This document shows, one piece after another, positions 26,411 to 34,779 of a DNA stretch of 64,000 bases. Origin of the DNA: JACVRW01 sp963819635 (GTDB lineage: Bacteria > Actinomycetota > Thermoleophilia > Solirubrobacterales > Thermoleophilaceae). The notes under the pieces are model-generated. The model made no database searches, was not told the DNA's origin, and saw nothing but the letters and a program-made list of their open reading frames with translations. The stretch covers positions 930,001-994,000 of the forward strand of contig CAWFWX010000005.1 in the NCBI GenBank assembly GCA_963819635.1. Direction: 5' to 3'. Within the stretch, counting starts at the first letter, position 1; every line of letters starts with the position of its first letter. A program made the translations under genes and the position numbers.

Positions 26411-26590
26411 GCAACCCTCAACCACCCTCAAGGGGTCTGACCCCTTGAGGGTTGCGCGGGCCGAACGACCAGCACTGAGGGGCGGCGCCGGCCGGGGTGG
26501 GGAATCTCGGTCGCGAATAGCGCTACCCGGAGTCCCCACCTCCGGTCGACCCTCAACCACCCTCGAAAAGGGTCAGACCCCTTTCTGAGG
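26411..26590. repeat. Pair of GGGGTCTGACCCC-type palindromic repeats
   Basis: Two copies of a REP-like unit lie in direct orientation after ftsH. The first has a perfect 12-bp stem (26425-26436 with 26440-26451, loop CTG) and is preceded by GCAACCCTCA, which also pairs with 26446-26455. The second (26549-26590) is degenerate around AAAGGGTCAGACCCCTTT. Both start with the identical 16-mer ACCCTCAACCACCCTC (26414-26429 and 26549-26564). GGTGGGGA and TCCCCACC arms lie between them. The same palindrome recurs at 63645-63693. Confidence 0.7.
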
Positions 26591-26591
26591 C

Positions 26592-26622
26592 TTGACTTCA
26601 AGTGCACTTGAAGGTGCATGAT
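26592..26622 (+). promoter_or_regulatory. MerR-type promoter with 18-bp palindromic operator
   Basis: A -35 TTGACT (26592-26597) and a -10 CATGAT (26617-26622) are 19 bp apart. The perfect palindrome CTTCAAGTGCACTTGAAG (26596-26613) fills the spacer. An over-long spacer filled by a dyad is the hallmark of promoters untwisted by MerR/SoxR-family activators. The start point would fall at the ATG of the SDR gene (26630), 7 nt past the -10. The regulator is not adjacent. Confidence 0.6.
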
Positions 26623-26629
26623 GCCCGGC

Positions 26630-27308
26630 ATGCCCGTCGGGATCGTCACCGGAGCGTCGCGTGGACTCGGCCTCGCGCTGGCGCGCGCGCTGGACGAGCG
26701 CGGCTGGCGGCTGGTCGTGGACGCGCGCGGGGCGGATGAGCTCGCCGCCGCCACCGCGGGCCTGAACGGGGTCACCGCCATTCCCGGGTGACGTCCGAGA
26801 GGCCGCGCACCGGCGCGCGCTCGTCGAGAGCGCCGGCGACCGCATCGACCTCGTCGTGAACAACGCCAGCCTGCTCGGGCCCAGCCCTCAGCCGGCGCTG
26901 GCCGACTACCCGCTCGACGTGCTGCGCGAGGTCTACGAGGCGAACGTGCTCGCCCCGCTCGGGCTGCTGCGGCTCGCGCTCCCGCGCATGAACGACGGCG
27001 CCGCCGTGCTGAACATCACCTCCGACGCCGGCGTCGAGGCCTACGAGGGCTGGGGCGGCTACGGCTCGTCGAAGGCCGCGCTGGAGCACCTCACCGCGAT
27101 CCTTGCGGCCGAGCAGCCCGGCCTGCGCGTCTACTGGGTCGACCCCGGCGACATGCGCACGCAGATGCAACAGGACGCGTTTCCGGGCGAGGACATCTCC
27201 GATCGCCCGCCGCCCGAGGAGAGCGTTCCGGGGCTCCTGGCGCTGATCGAGGGCTCACTGCCGAGCGGCCGCTACCGCGCGGGCGAGCTGGCCGAGGTTG
27301 CGCCGTGA
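26630..27308 (+). CDS. Short-chain dehydrogenase/reductase (frameshifted in this sequence)
   Basis: The first segment has the NAD(P) motif VTGASRGLGLALARAL. The frame breaks after GVTAIPG at CCCGGGTGA; removing one G (26786-26788) restores GDVREAAHR and the rest, with VNNAS, NITSDAG and YGSSKAALEHL (Ser-Tyr-Lys). The repaired protein is 225 residues. The substrate is unknown. It is driven by a MerR-type promoter and overlaps the QueA-like gene by GTGA, so the two are expressed together. ATG 26630 is chosen because the promoter predicts transcription starting there. Confidence 0.82.
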
Positions 27309-28303
27309 TCGCGCGGGCCGCGGACCTGTGCGCCCCGGCGCCCGATGCCCACGAGGACGACGTCGCCCTGCTCGTCGCGAGCCGGTCGTCCGGCACGCTC
27401 ACGCACGCGTGCTTCTGCGAGCTCGGGGGCTTCCTGCGTCCGGGCGACCTGCTGGTCGTGAACACGTCGGCGACCCTCCCGGCGGCGCTGCCCGGCGTCC
27501 TGGACGGCGAGGAGGTGGAGCTGCACCTCTCGACGCCGGCCGCTGAGGGGAACTGGGTCGTCGAGCTCCGGACGCCGGACGGACTACCACTCCCGCACCC
27601 GCCGATGGGGGCCGGCGTGAGGCTGCCCGGCGATGCGTGGGCCGAGCTGCTCGCCCCGTACCTCCGCAGCAGCCGCCTGTCGGTCGCGCGGCTCTCGCTC
27701 GGCGAGCCGGTCGAGGACTATCTCGGCCGCCACGGCCATCCGATCCGCTACCGCCACAGCGCCGCTGACCGGCCGATCGGCGACTACCAGACCGTCTTCG
27801 CGCGCGAGCCCGGCAGCGCCGAGATGCCGAGCGCGGCGCGCCCGTTCACGGCGGAGCTCGTCACGGAGCTCGTGGCGCGCGGCGTGATGTTCGCGCCCCT
27901 CACGCTCCACTGCGGCGTCTCCTCGCTCGAAGCGGGCGAGAGCCCATATCCCGAGCGCTACCGCGTGCCCGGCCAGACCGCCTGGCTCGTCAACTCGGTG
28001 CGCTGGCGCGGCGGCCGCGTGATCGCCGTGGGAACCACCGTGGTGCGCGCGCTCGAGACGGCGGCGGCGCCCGATGGCGTCGTCAGCGCGGGTTCCGGCG
28101 TGACGAACCTCGTCGTGACGCCGGAGCGCGGCCTGCGGGCGATCGACGGGCTGATCACCGGCTGGCACGAGCCCGAGTCGTCACACCTGAGCCTGCTGGA
28201 AGCGGCGGCGGGCCGCGATCTGCTGCGCCGCTCGTACGAGACCGCCTACGCCGCGGGTTACCGCTTCCACGAGTTCGGCGACAGTCATCTGATCCTGCCG
28301 TAG
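27305..28303 (+). CDS. QueA-family S-adenosylmethionine:tRNA ribosyltransferase-isomerase-like protein
   Basis: The 332-residue protein has QueA landmarks: GDLLVVNTSATLPAAL, YQTVFAREPGSAEMPSAARPFTAEL (usual GSVAAPTAGLHF region changed), FAPLTLHCGVSS and VIAVGTTVVRALET...TNLVVTPERGLRAIDGLITGWHEP. QueA builds epoxyqueuosine on tRNA. Here the normally conserved AAPTAGLHF block is replaced and the usual FILPGY is altered, and no other queuosine genes are near, so another SAM-dependent role is possible. It overlaps the SDR gene by GTGA. Confidence 0.75.
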   Translation: MIARAADLCAPAPDAHEDDVALLVASRSSGTLTHACFCELGGFLRPGDLLVVNTSATLPAALPGVLDGEEVELHLSTPAAEGNWVVELRTPDGLPLPHPPMGAGVRLPGDAWAELLAPYLRSSRLSVARLSLGEPVEDYLGRHGHPIRYRHSAADRPIGDYQTVFAREPGSAEMPSAARPFTAELVTELVARGVMFAPLTLHCGVSSLEAGESPYPERYRVPGQTAWLVNSVRWRGGRVIAVGTTVVRALETAAAPDGVVSAGSGVTNLVVTPERGLRAIDGLITGWHEPESSHLSLLEAAAGRDLLRRSYETAYAAGYRFHEFGDSHLILP

Positions 28304-28341
28304 CGCCGAGCGGCGGCGTGTGCATCTGGAACGATGCCCAG

Positions 28342-29640
28342 ATGGACAGCACCGACCTCCTGATCCGCTACGGCGGGCCGTTCTCGCCGGGCATCGTCAA
28401 GTCCGCCTCCGGGTCGTTCCTCGAGATGGAGGACGGCAGCCGCGTACTCGACTTCACCGCCGGCCAGATCTGCGCGACCATCGGCCACAACCACCCGCGT
28501 GTGGTCGAGGCGATCGAGCGGGCGTGCCGCGAGGTCATGCACCTCAACTCGTGGTCGCTGTCGCCGCCGGTGCTGTCGCTTGCCGAGCGGCTGGTGGCGA
28601 CGCTGCCGGCACCGCTCGAGCGCGCAATGTTCCTCTCGACGGGCGCCGAGGCGAACGAGGCGGCGCTCCGGATGTCGAAGCTGTTCTCGGGCAGGTTCGA
28701 GGTGGTCGGGCTCACCCGGAGCTGGCACGGGGTGACCGCCGGCGCGTCGGCGCACACCTACGCCGCCGGACGCCGTGGCCACGGGCCTACGACGCCCGGC
28801 TCCTTCGCGATCCCCGCGCCCTACGAGTACCGCTGCCCGATCCGCCACTGCGACGGCGCCTGCGACTGCACCTGCCTCGAGGCGGGCTTCGAGCTCTTCG
28901 ACCAGGCGAGCGTTGGATCGCCGGCGGCCGTGCTCGCCGAGCCCGTGCTCTCGGCGGGTGGGGTGATCGTCCCGCCGCGCGGCTACTTCACGCGCATGGC
29001 CGAGCTGTGCGACGAGCGCGGCATGCAGCTCGTGCTGGACGAGTGCCAGACCGGCCTCGGGCGGCTCGGCGCGCTCTACGGGTTCCAGGTCTACGACGTG
29101 GTACCCGACTTCCTCGTCCTGTCGAAGACGCTCGGCGGCGGCATTCCCGTGTCGGCCGTCGTCACCACGCCGGAAATCGAGGAGCGCTGCTTCGAGCTGG
29201 GCTTCGTCCACGTGACCTCGCACGTCTCGGACCCGCTGCCCGCCGCGGCCGCCCAGGCGGTGCTGGACGTCGTGCTGAGCGAGGACCTGCCCGGAGCCGC
29301 GAAGCAGCGCGGCGAGCGCCTCATGGCCGGGCTCCGCGAGCTCCAGACCCGCCACGAGTCGATCGGCGACGTGCGCGGGATGGGCCTGCTCGTGGGCGTG
29401 GAGCTGGTGGAGGACAGGGACACGCGAGCGCCGGCCGACGCGCTCGGTCCGGCGCTCACCGAGGAGTGCATGCGCCGCGGGCTCTCGATGAACCTCGTCC
29501 GCGGTCAGAGCGCCGGGTCCGCCAACTGCCTTCGGATGGCGCCGCCGCTCACGGTGAGCGACGACGAGATCGACCTCGCCCTCACCGTCATCGACGAGTC
29601 GCTCACGACGGTGTCGAACGAGCTGGCGGTGGCGGCTCGC
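28342..29640 (+). CDS. 2,2-dialkylglycine decarboxylase-like class III aminotransferase
   Basis: The protein closely resembles the PLP-dependent 2,2-dialkylglycine decarboxylase: LLIRYGGPFSPGIV, LDFTAGQICATIGHNHP, LSTGAEANEAALRMSKL, GFELFDQ, LDECQTGLGRLG, LSKTLGGGIPVSAVV with Schiff-base K262, THV-like TSHVSDPLP and APPLTVSDDEIDLAL. It either decarboxylates and transaminates branched amino acids or is a related omega-aminotransferase. The frame has no stop: it runs straight into folP. A GTGA at 29641-29644 in the next frame suggests that one lost or gained base near 29610-29640 hides a normal stop. I end the domain at 29640. ATG 28342 is the first start matching the family. Confidence 0.82.
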
Positions 29641-30502
29641 GTGACGCGCGGCTTGACGACGATGTGCGCCCGGCAGGTGCGGGCGCCGGTGATCATGGGC
29701 ATCGTCAACGTCACGCCGGACTCGTTCTCGGACGGCGGGCTGTTCCTCGACGCCGACGCGGCGGTGGCGCAGGGGCGGCGGCTGGCGAGCGAGGGCGCCG
29801 GGATCCTCGACATCGGCGGCGAGTCCACGCGCCCCGGCTCCGACCCCGTCCCGGAGGACGAGGAGGTCCGGCGCGTGCTGCCGGTGGTGGAGCGGCTGGC
29901 GGCGGGCGGCACGGACGTGCGCATCTCGATCGACACGACCAAGTCCGTCGGTGGCGCGCGCGGCACTCGACGCGGGCGCGACGATCGTCAACGACGTCTC
30001 CGCCCTCCGCTTCGACCCGGCGCTCGCAGGCGTCGTGGCCGAGTCGGGTGCCGACTGCTGCCTCATGCACATGCTGGGCGAGCCGCGCACGATGCAGCGG
30101 GACCCGCGCTACGACGACGTGGTCTCGGACGTGAAGGCCTTTCTGGAGGAGCGGCTCGCGTTCGCGGTCGGCGAGGGCGTCGACGAGCAGCGCGTCTGGC
30201 TGGACCCGGGGATCGGCTTCGGCAAGACGGTCGAGCACAACCTCGAGCTCCTGCGCCGGCTGGACGAGATCGTCGCGATCGGGCGCCCTGTCGTGATCGG
30301 CACCTCGCGGAAGAGCTTCCTCGGCAAGCTCGCCGGCGGCCGCGACGAGAGCGAGCGGATCCCCGGGACGATCGCGACGAACGTGGTCGCGCTGGAGCGC
30401 GGGGCGACGGTGTTCCGGGTGCACGACGTCGCCCAGAATGCGGATGCCCTCGCGGTCGCCGCTGCTACTTTCCGGCTGAATGTGGGAGAGGGAGCCCGAT
30501 GA
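29641..30502 (+). CDS. folP: Dihydropteroate synthase (frameshifted in this sequence)
   Basis: FolP condenses p-aminobenzoate with the pterin diphosphate. The first segment has MGIVNVTPDSFSDGG, ILDIGGESTRPGS and ISIDTTKS. The frame is lost just after this at GTCGGTGGCG; removing one G (29950/29951) restores VVARAALDAGATIVNDVSAL, then LMHMLGEPRTMQ, WLDPGIGFGKTVEHN, GRPVVIGTSRKSFLG and FRVHDVA. The repaired protein is about 286 residues. The start is GTG 29641 (if it overlaps a hidden upstream stop) or ATG 29662. It overlaps folB by 23 bp. Confidence 0.92.
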
Positions 30503-30920
30503 CGAGTTCGACGAGATCGACGACGAGGACGATCTCGACGGCGAGCCCGAAGCGCCCTCGCCCACGGTCTCGATAGAGGTCACCGGCCTCTCGCTCTACA
30601 CGCACCACGGAGTCGGCGCGGCCGAACGCGAGGTCGGCCAGCGCCTGGTCTTCGACATCGCGTTCGAGTTCGACGAGTGCGACGCGACCGTCACGGACCG
30701 CATCGAGGACACGGTGAACTACGCCGAGGTCTGCGAGCAGGTCGCGCTCGGCGCCCAGGAGCGCTCGTACAAGACGCTCGAGCGGCTCTGCGCCGCCGTG
30801 GCGGACCGGCTGATCGACCGCTTCGGCGCCGAGTCCGTGCGGGTCAAGGCCACGAAGCCCGAGCCGCCGATCCCGCTGCCCGTCGAAGAGGTCTCGGTCG
30901 AGGTGTGGAAGGAAATCTGA
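30480..30920 (+). CDS. folB: Dihydroneopterin aldolase
   Basis: FolB cleaves dihydroneopterin to the hydroxymethyl pterin used by FolK. The core runs from about residue 30: VTGLSLYTHHGVGAAEREVGQ, DTVNYAEVCEQV, SYKTLERLCAAVADRL and VRVKATKPEPPIP, all typical of the family. Ahead of it is an unusual acidic extension of about 27 residues (many Asp and Glu). The ATG lies inside the end of folP. FolK follows with overlap, so folP-folB-folK is one unit; folE is not in the window. Confidence 0.93.
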   Translation: MWEREPDDEFDEIDDEDDLDGEPEAPSPTVSIEVTGLSLYTHHGVGAAEREVGQRLVFDIAFEFDECDATVTDRIEDTVNYAEVCEQVALGAQERSYKTLERLCAAVADRLIDRFGAESVRVKATKPEPPIPLPVEEVSVEVWKEI

Positions 30921-31405
30921 GGGTCGGCTACCTCGGCCTCGGCTCGAACGAGGGCGACCGGCTGGGGAACCTGAGAGCGGCGCGCGACGCCCTGGGCGGC
31001 CACGGGGTCGAGGTGCTCGCCTCGTCGTCCGTGTACGAGACGGCGCCGCAGGGCGAGGTGCTCGACCAGCCCGACTTTCTGAATGCGTGCCTGCGCGTGC
31101 GCACCGCGCTCGGCCCCGAGGAGCTGCTCGACGCCGCGAAGTCGGTGGAGCGCGAGCTCGGCCGCGAGCCGGGCGGCGTGCGCCACGGTCCGCGGCCGAT
31201 CGACGTGGACGTGCTGATGCTGGACGCGCTCGAGTTTCGCTCCGAGCGGCTCTCGCTCCCACACCCCGAGGTCACTAGCCGGCGCTTCGTGCTCGAGCCG
31301 CTGCTCGAGCTCGACCCCGAGCTCGCGCTGCCGGACGGCACCTCGCTGGCCGGACGGCTCGACGGCGTGCGCGACCAGCCGGTGCGGCGGCTCGGCTCCT
31401 TGTGA
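30905..31405 (+). CDS. folK: 2-amino-4-hydroxy-6-hydroxymethyldihydropteridine pyrophosphokinase
   Basis: FolK transfers pyrophosphate from ATP to the pterin, giving the FolP substrate. The protein has YLGLGSNEGDRLGNLRAA, SSVYETAP, QPDFLNACLRV, LGREPGGVRHGPRPIDVDVL and LPHPEVTSRRFVLEPL, the full HPPK signature set. The length is about 160 residues. The start is uncertain: GTG 30905 is in frame, while AAGGA at 30909-30913 might serve CTG 30917. It overlaps the end of folB. Confidence 0.93.
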   Translation: MEGNLRVGYLGLGSNEGDRLGNLRAARDALGGHGVEVLASSSVYETAPQGEVLDQPDFLNACLRVRTALGPEELLDAAKSVERELGREPGGVRHGPRPIDVDVLMLDALEFRSERLSLPHPEVTSRRFVLEPLLELDPELALPDGTSLAGRLDGVRDQPVRRLGSL

Positions 31406-31429
31406 CCCCCCAGGCGGGGGGTTTACCGT
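31405..31429 (+). promoter_or_regulatory. C6/G6 inverted repeat followed by -10-like TACCGT
   Basis: ACCCCCC (31405-31411) and GGGGGGT (31416-31422) form a perfect 7-bp inverted repeat with a 4-nt gap directly after the folK stop. TACCGT (31424-31429) follows. The repeat ends 52 bp before the next start codon. The same arrangement precedes fabD. It could instead be a folK terminator, since a short T-run follows. Confidence 0.45.
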
Positions 31430-31474
31430 TGCCGTCAGTGGTGTGGCGTCGACCCAGGCGGGACGGTAGGCAAA

Positions 31475-31699
31475 ATGGACGACTCGCTGGAGATCGCAAC
31501 CTTTCGCGGGGACGACGACCCGACGCTGGTCGCGGCCGCGCTCGCCTGCAGGGCGTGCCTCTCGGGCGACGTCGAGTGGTCGCTGCGCGTGGACGACTTC
31601 GAGGGCACGGTCGAGTGCCGCTGCCAGAGCTGCGGCTACGCGCGCGAGGTCTCGCTGACCTCGGAGCAGACGCTGCGCCTGTCGCTCACCCACGCGTAG
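31475..31699 (+). CDS. Small putative zinc-ribbon protein
   Basis: This 74-residue protein has CRAC and CRCQSCGY, a C-x2-C and C-x-C-x2-C pattern about 24 residues apart, consistent with a small zinc ribbon. The N-terminus is acidic. I do not recognise a named family. It stands alone between folK and a two-component system, with a C6/G6 inverted repeat upstream and a strong hairpin downstream, so it is probably its own transcription unit. Confidence 0.6.
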   Translation: MDDSLEIATFRGDDDPTLVAAALACRACLSGDVEWSLRVDDFEGTVECRCQSCGYAREVSLTSEQTLRLSLTHA

Positions 31700-31708
31700 T
31701 TTGGGCAA

Positions 31709-31729
31709 GCACCGGGCGGTGCCCGGTGC
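31709..31729 (+). terminator. Strong hairpin after the zinc-ribbon gene
   Basis: GCACCGGGC and GCCCGGTGC form a perfect 9-bp stem with a GGT loop, 9 nt after the stop codon. There is no T-run, as is common for actinobacterial terminators. Confidence 0.5.
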
Positions 31730-31775
31730 GCAGCCACGGCGTAACCAGACCCCAACGGGGGAGGTAGAGAGGGAC

Positions 31776-32912
31776 ATGGACGAGGCCCTCTCGCAGCGCA
31801 CGGACGCGCTCGACGTGATCGTCGAGCTCCTCGGCGCGCTCGACGGAACGGCGCAGTCGGGGCGCGAGTTCTACGACCGCCTCTGCGAGGCCTGCTGCCG
31901 GCTCGGCGCGATGGAGCGCGCCGGTCTCCTGCTCTACGACGACGCGCGCCAGCTCGTTGTGGTCGTGGGCGCCCACGGCCTCGACCCGGACCTGCTCTCC
32001 GAGCTGTACGGGACCCTCGAGGAGACGCCGGTCGCACAGGTCGCGCTCTCGGAGGACCGCGTGGTGGAGATCACGGGCGATCTCGCGCACTGGATCCCGG
32101 AGCGCTACGCGCGTATCGGCGGAGTTGAGACGCTCTGCTGCGTGCCGGTGTCGGCCGCCGGCCGCTGGCTCGGGGTGATCTTCGCCGACCGCGGCGGCAC
32201 GCGCTTCGAGCTCACCGACGCCGAGCGCCACGACCTGTGGACGCTTGGCAAGACCGCGGCGCTCGCCGCGAGCGTGCGGATCGCGACGAGCCAGCAGGGC
32301 CGAGCGCGGCTTCTCCAGGCGCGCATCGACCTCGCCCGCGAGCTCCACGAGCGCGTCGTGCAGCGGCTCTTCGGCGTCTCGCTCGTGCTCGGCTCCGACC
32401 ACGCGCTGAGCGACGAAGCGCGCCGGCGCTGCGCGGACGAGATGCACGCCGCTCTCGCCGACCTGCGCGAGGCACTCTCACGGCCGCTCGCCCCGCCGAC
32501 GCTCGACACCGGCGCGACGCTGCGCGAGGAGCTCGCGCGGCTCGGCCGCCACTACAAGAACCTGCCGCTCGAGCTCGACTGGGAGGAGGGCGTGGAGGTG
32601 CCGGAGGACGTCGAGCCGCTCGCCCAGTCCGTGCTCGCCGAGGCGCTCCGCAACGCGGACAAGCACGCGCGGCCCAGCTCGGTGCGCGTGCACGTCGGCC
32701 GGCTCGACGGCGCCTTCGTGCTCGAGGTGCGGAACGACGGCGCCCAGCCGGGGACCCGGCGCGGCGCCGGCATGGGCCTGCGGCTCGCGGCCGTCGAGGC
32801 GCTTCAGCGCGGAGCGCTCGTGGAGTTCGGGCCCGAGGGCGAGGACTGGCGCGTGCGCCTCGTCGTGCCTCTGGAGGACGACCTGCCGCTGGAGGATGAT
32901 TCCGAGGAGTGA
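31776..32912 (+). CDS. GAF-domain sensor histidine kinase (NarL-partner type)
   Basis: The 378-residue cytosolic protein has a GAF domain (about residues 15-170, with LCCVPVSAAGRWLGVIFADR), a HisKA_3 dimerisation helix with phospho-acceptor H191 in ARELHERVVQRLFGVSL, and an HATPase domain with N-box EALRNADKHARPS and G-box GAGMGLRL. No transmembrane segment is present, so it senses an internal signal. ATG 31776 follows a purine-rich GAGG region. It overlaps the response regulator gene by GTGA. Confidence 0.92.
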   Translation: MDEALSQRTDALDVIVELLGALDGTAQSGREFYDRLCEACCRLGAMERAGLLLYDDARQLVVVVGAHGLDPDLLSELYGTLEETPVAQVALSEDRVVEITGDLAHWIPERYARIGGVETLCCVPVSAAGRWLGVIFADRGGTRFELTDAERHDLWTLGKTAALAASVRIATSQQGRARLLQARIDLARELHERVVQRLFGVSLVLGSDHALSDEARRRCADEMHAALADLREALSRPLAPPTLDTGATLREELARLGRHYKNLPLELDWEEGVEVPEDVEPLAQSVLAEALRNADKHARPSSVRVHVGRLDGAFVLEVRNDGAQPGTRRGAGMGLRLAAVEALQRGALVEFGPEGEDWRVRLVVPLEDDLPLEDDSEE

Positions 32913-33514
32913 GCCCCGACCGGAACCTGCGAGTGCTGGTGGTGGACGACCACGACGTCGTCCACTGGGGGTTCCGGTTGCTGCTCACGGAGCAACCGTG
33001 GGTGGAGCGCTGCCTGAGCGCGTCGAGCGTTGATGAGGCGCTCGAGATGGCACGCCGCTACGAGCCGCACGTGGCGCTCGTGGACCTGTTCCTCGGGGAG
33101 GAGTCGGGGGCGGAGCTGTGCGAGGCGCTCAAGCGCGAGTCGCCGCGCACACGCATCCTGCTGATCTCGGGCGCGGGCTGGATCTCGCCCCAGGCGGCGA
33201 AAGCCGCCGGCGCGGCGGGATTCGTGTCGAAGGACTGGCCCGCGCACGACGTGGCGATGGCGGTCCGGATGGTCGGCAAGGGGATGACGGTGTTCTCGCC
33301 GCGTGCGGAGCAGCCGTCGGCGCCGCTCTCCGAGCGCGAGCGCGAGGTGCTCACCCACATGGCCGGCGGCGCGACCAACAAGGAGATCGCCGAGCGTCTG
33401 TTCCTCTCCCCGCACACCGTCAAGGAGCACACGAGCGCTCTCTACCGGAAGCTCGGCGTCCGCAACCGCGCCGAGGCGGTGCAGCGCGCCGAGCGGCTGG
33501 GCCTCACGGCGTAG
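32909..33514 (+). CDS. NarL/FixJ-family response regulator
   Basis: The 201-residue protein has a receiver domain with acidic pocket D13-D14 and phospho-acceptor D59 (VALVDLFLG), and a LuxR-type HTH (LSEREREVLTHMAGGATNKEIAERLFLSPHTVKEHTSALYRKLGVRNRAEA). The conserved switch lysine is in FVSKDWP. It overlaps the kinase by GTGA and is its cognate partner. Targets are unknown; the membrane protein gene following directly (no gap) may be in the same operon. Confidence 0.94.
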   Translation: MSPDRNLRVLVVDDHDVVHWGFRLLLTEQPWVERCLSASSVDEALEMARRYEPHVALVDLFLGEESGAELCEALKRESPRTRILLISGAGWISPQAAKAAGAAGFVSKDWPAHDVAMAVRMVGKGMTVFSPRAEQPSAPLSEREREVLTHMAGGATNKEIAERLFLSPHTVKEHTSALYRKLGVRNRAEAVQRAERLGLTA

Positions 33515-34156
33515 ATGCTCGTCACCATCGCCTGCGCGGCGCTCGTCTTACTGGGCGTCCAGATCGTCGTGCACCAGGGAGGGGCCCGCGAGCAGCCGGC
33601 GCTGGGCTGGCCGAGCTACATCGGCGCCTCGCTCGTGGCCGGAGTCGCGGCCGGCGTGCTGGCCGCCGGCGCCGGCGGCCGGCTCGTGATGCGTCTCCTC
33701 GCCGCGACGTCGCCGGACGCGCAGGGCAGCCTCACCGAGGCCGGCGAGAAGGTCGGCGAGATCACGATCGGCGGCACGCTCGGCTTCATCTTCTTCGCCG
33801 GGGTGCCGGCAGGCCTCCTGTCCGGCGCGCTGTACGCGCTGATCGCACCCGTTCTCCCGCGCGGGCGCGCTGCCGGGGTCGCACTCGGCGTCCTGCTGCT
33901 GGTCCTCGCCGCCACGCGAATCGAGCCGCTCCGCTCGGACAGCGTGGACTTCCTCCTGCTCGATCCCGCGTGGCTCGCGGTGCTCGGCTTCGGAGCGCTT
34001 GCGCTGTTCCAGGGGATGCTCGTGGCTGCCCTGGCGCCCGCCCCGCCAGCCGTCGGCTCACGCAGCGTGGTGGCGGGGCGGATCGCCGTCGCCGTCGTGG
34101 CGCTCGCCGCGCTGCCCGGCTTCGTAGACGCAACGGCCGACATCCTGTCCGGCTAG
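33515..34156 (+). CDS. Uncharacterised membrane protein
   Basis: This 213-residue protein has about five or six hydrophobic segments separated by short Ala/Gly-rich loops. A glycine-rich GVLAAGAGGRLVMRLLAATSPDAQG and GEITIGGTLGFIFFAGVPAGLLSGALY are its most distinctive blocks. The ATG follows immediately after the response regulator stop, so it is probably cotranscribed with the two-component system. I do not recognise the family. It ends in a CTAG shared with the convergent GST gene. Confidence 0.7.
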   Translation: MLVTIACAALVLLGVQIVVHQGGAREQPALGWPSYIGASLVAGVAAGVLAAGAGGRLVMRLLAATSPDAQGSLTEAGEKVGEITIGGTLGFIFFAGVPAGLLSGALYALIAPVLPRGRAAGVALGVLLLVLAATRIEPLRSDSVDFLLLDPAWLAVLGFGALALFQGMLVAALAPAPPAVGSRSVVAGRIAVAVVALAALPGFVDATADILSG

Positions 34157-34779
34157 GCGCGCGGGAGCTCGTTCACGCGCTCGATCCACGCCGACAGACG
34201 CGGAAAGCGCCCGTTCAGCCGCAGGTGCTCCTCCAGGATCCGGTGGAACAGCTCGTCGTCGTCCGGATCACGGACCTTCCCGTACTTCAGGAAGGGAAAG
34301 GCGAGGCAGTCGGCGGCCGAGAAGTCGTCGCCGAAGAGGTAGTCACGGCCGTCCAGGAGCTGCTCGAACCAGTCGAGCCGGCCGCGCAGGCGGGCGCTCT
34401 GCGCCGCTACCCGTTCGCGGTCAGGTTCGGCCCGCTCCAGCTCTTCCTCGATCGCGTTCGGGGCCACTTTCCACACTTCGTCGAACCAGTCGCGGAAGAC
34501 GCGCAGCTCCGCCAGCCGCGCGTGATCGCGCGGGAACAGCGGCGGATCCGGCCACTTCTCCTCGAGGTAGGTGAGGATCCGCCGCGAGTCCGGCACGACG
34601 ATGGTCCCGTCGACAAGCACCGGCACGAGGCCCTGCCCGCTCACCTCGATGACCGGCGAGCGGTCCTCGTATGAGATCACGACCGACTCAACCGCGAGTC
34701 CCTTGTGCCCGAGCGCCAGCGCCACGCGCTCGACGTTCGTGGAGTAGGGCGCGCGGTAGAGAACGAGAGCGTCCGCCAT
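34153..34779 (-). CDS. Glutathione S-transferase-like protein
   Basis: The 208-residue protein has an N-terminal thioredoxin-like domain (LVLYRAPYSTNVERVALALGHKGL, GLVPVLVDGTIVVPDSRRILTYLEE with the cis-Pro and the SR/ES-type glutathione contact) and an all-helical C-terminal domain (LFGDDFSAADCLAFPFLKYG). Many actinobacteria lack glutathione, so the thiol substrate is uncertain. TAGTGT on the minus strand lies 7 nt before the ATG at 34779, supporting the start and a leaderless mRNA. Confidence 0.85.
   Translation of the reverse strand: MADALVLYRAPYSTNVERVALALGHKGLAVESVVISYEDRSPVIEVSGQGLVPVLVDGTIVVPDSRRILTYLEEKWPDPPLFPRDHARLAELRVFRDWFDEVWKVAPNAIEEELERAEPDRERVAAQSARLRGRLDWFEQLLDGRDYLFGDDFSAADCLAFPFLKYGKVRDPDDDELFHRILEEHLRLNGRFPRLSAWIERVNELPRA

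Noticed and set aside
26411..26590. A CRISPR array or phage attachment site
   Set aside because: Only two imperfect copies, each self-complementary, with no regular spacers and no integrase or cas gene in the window.
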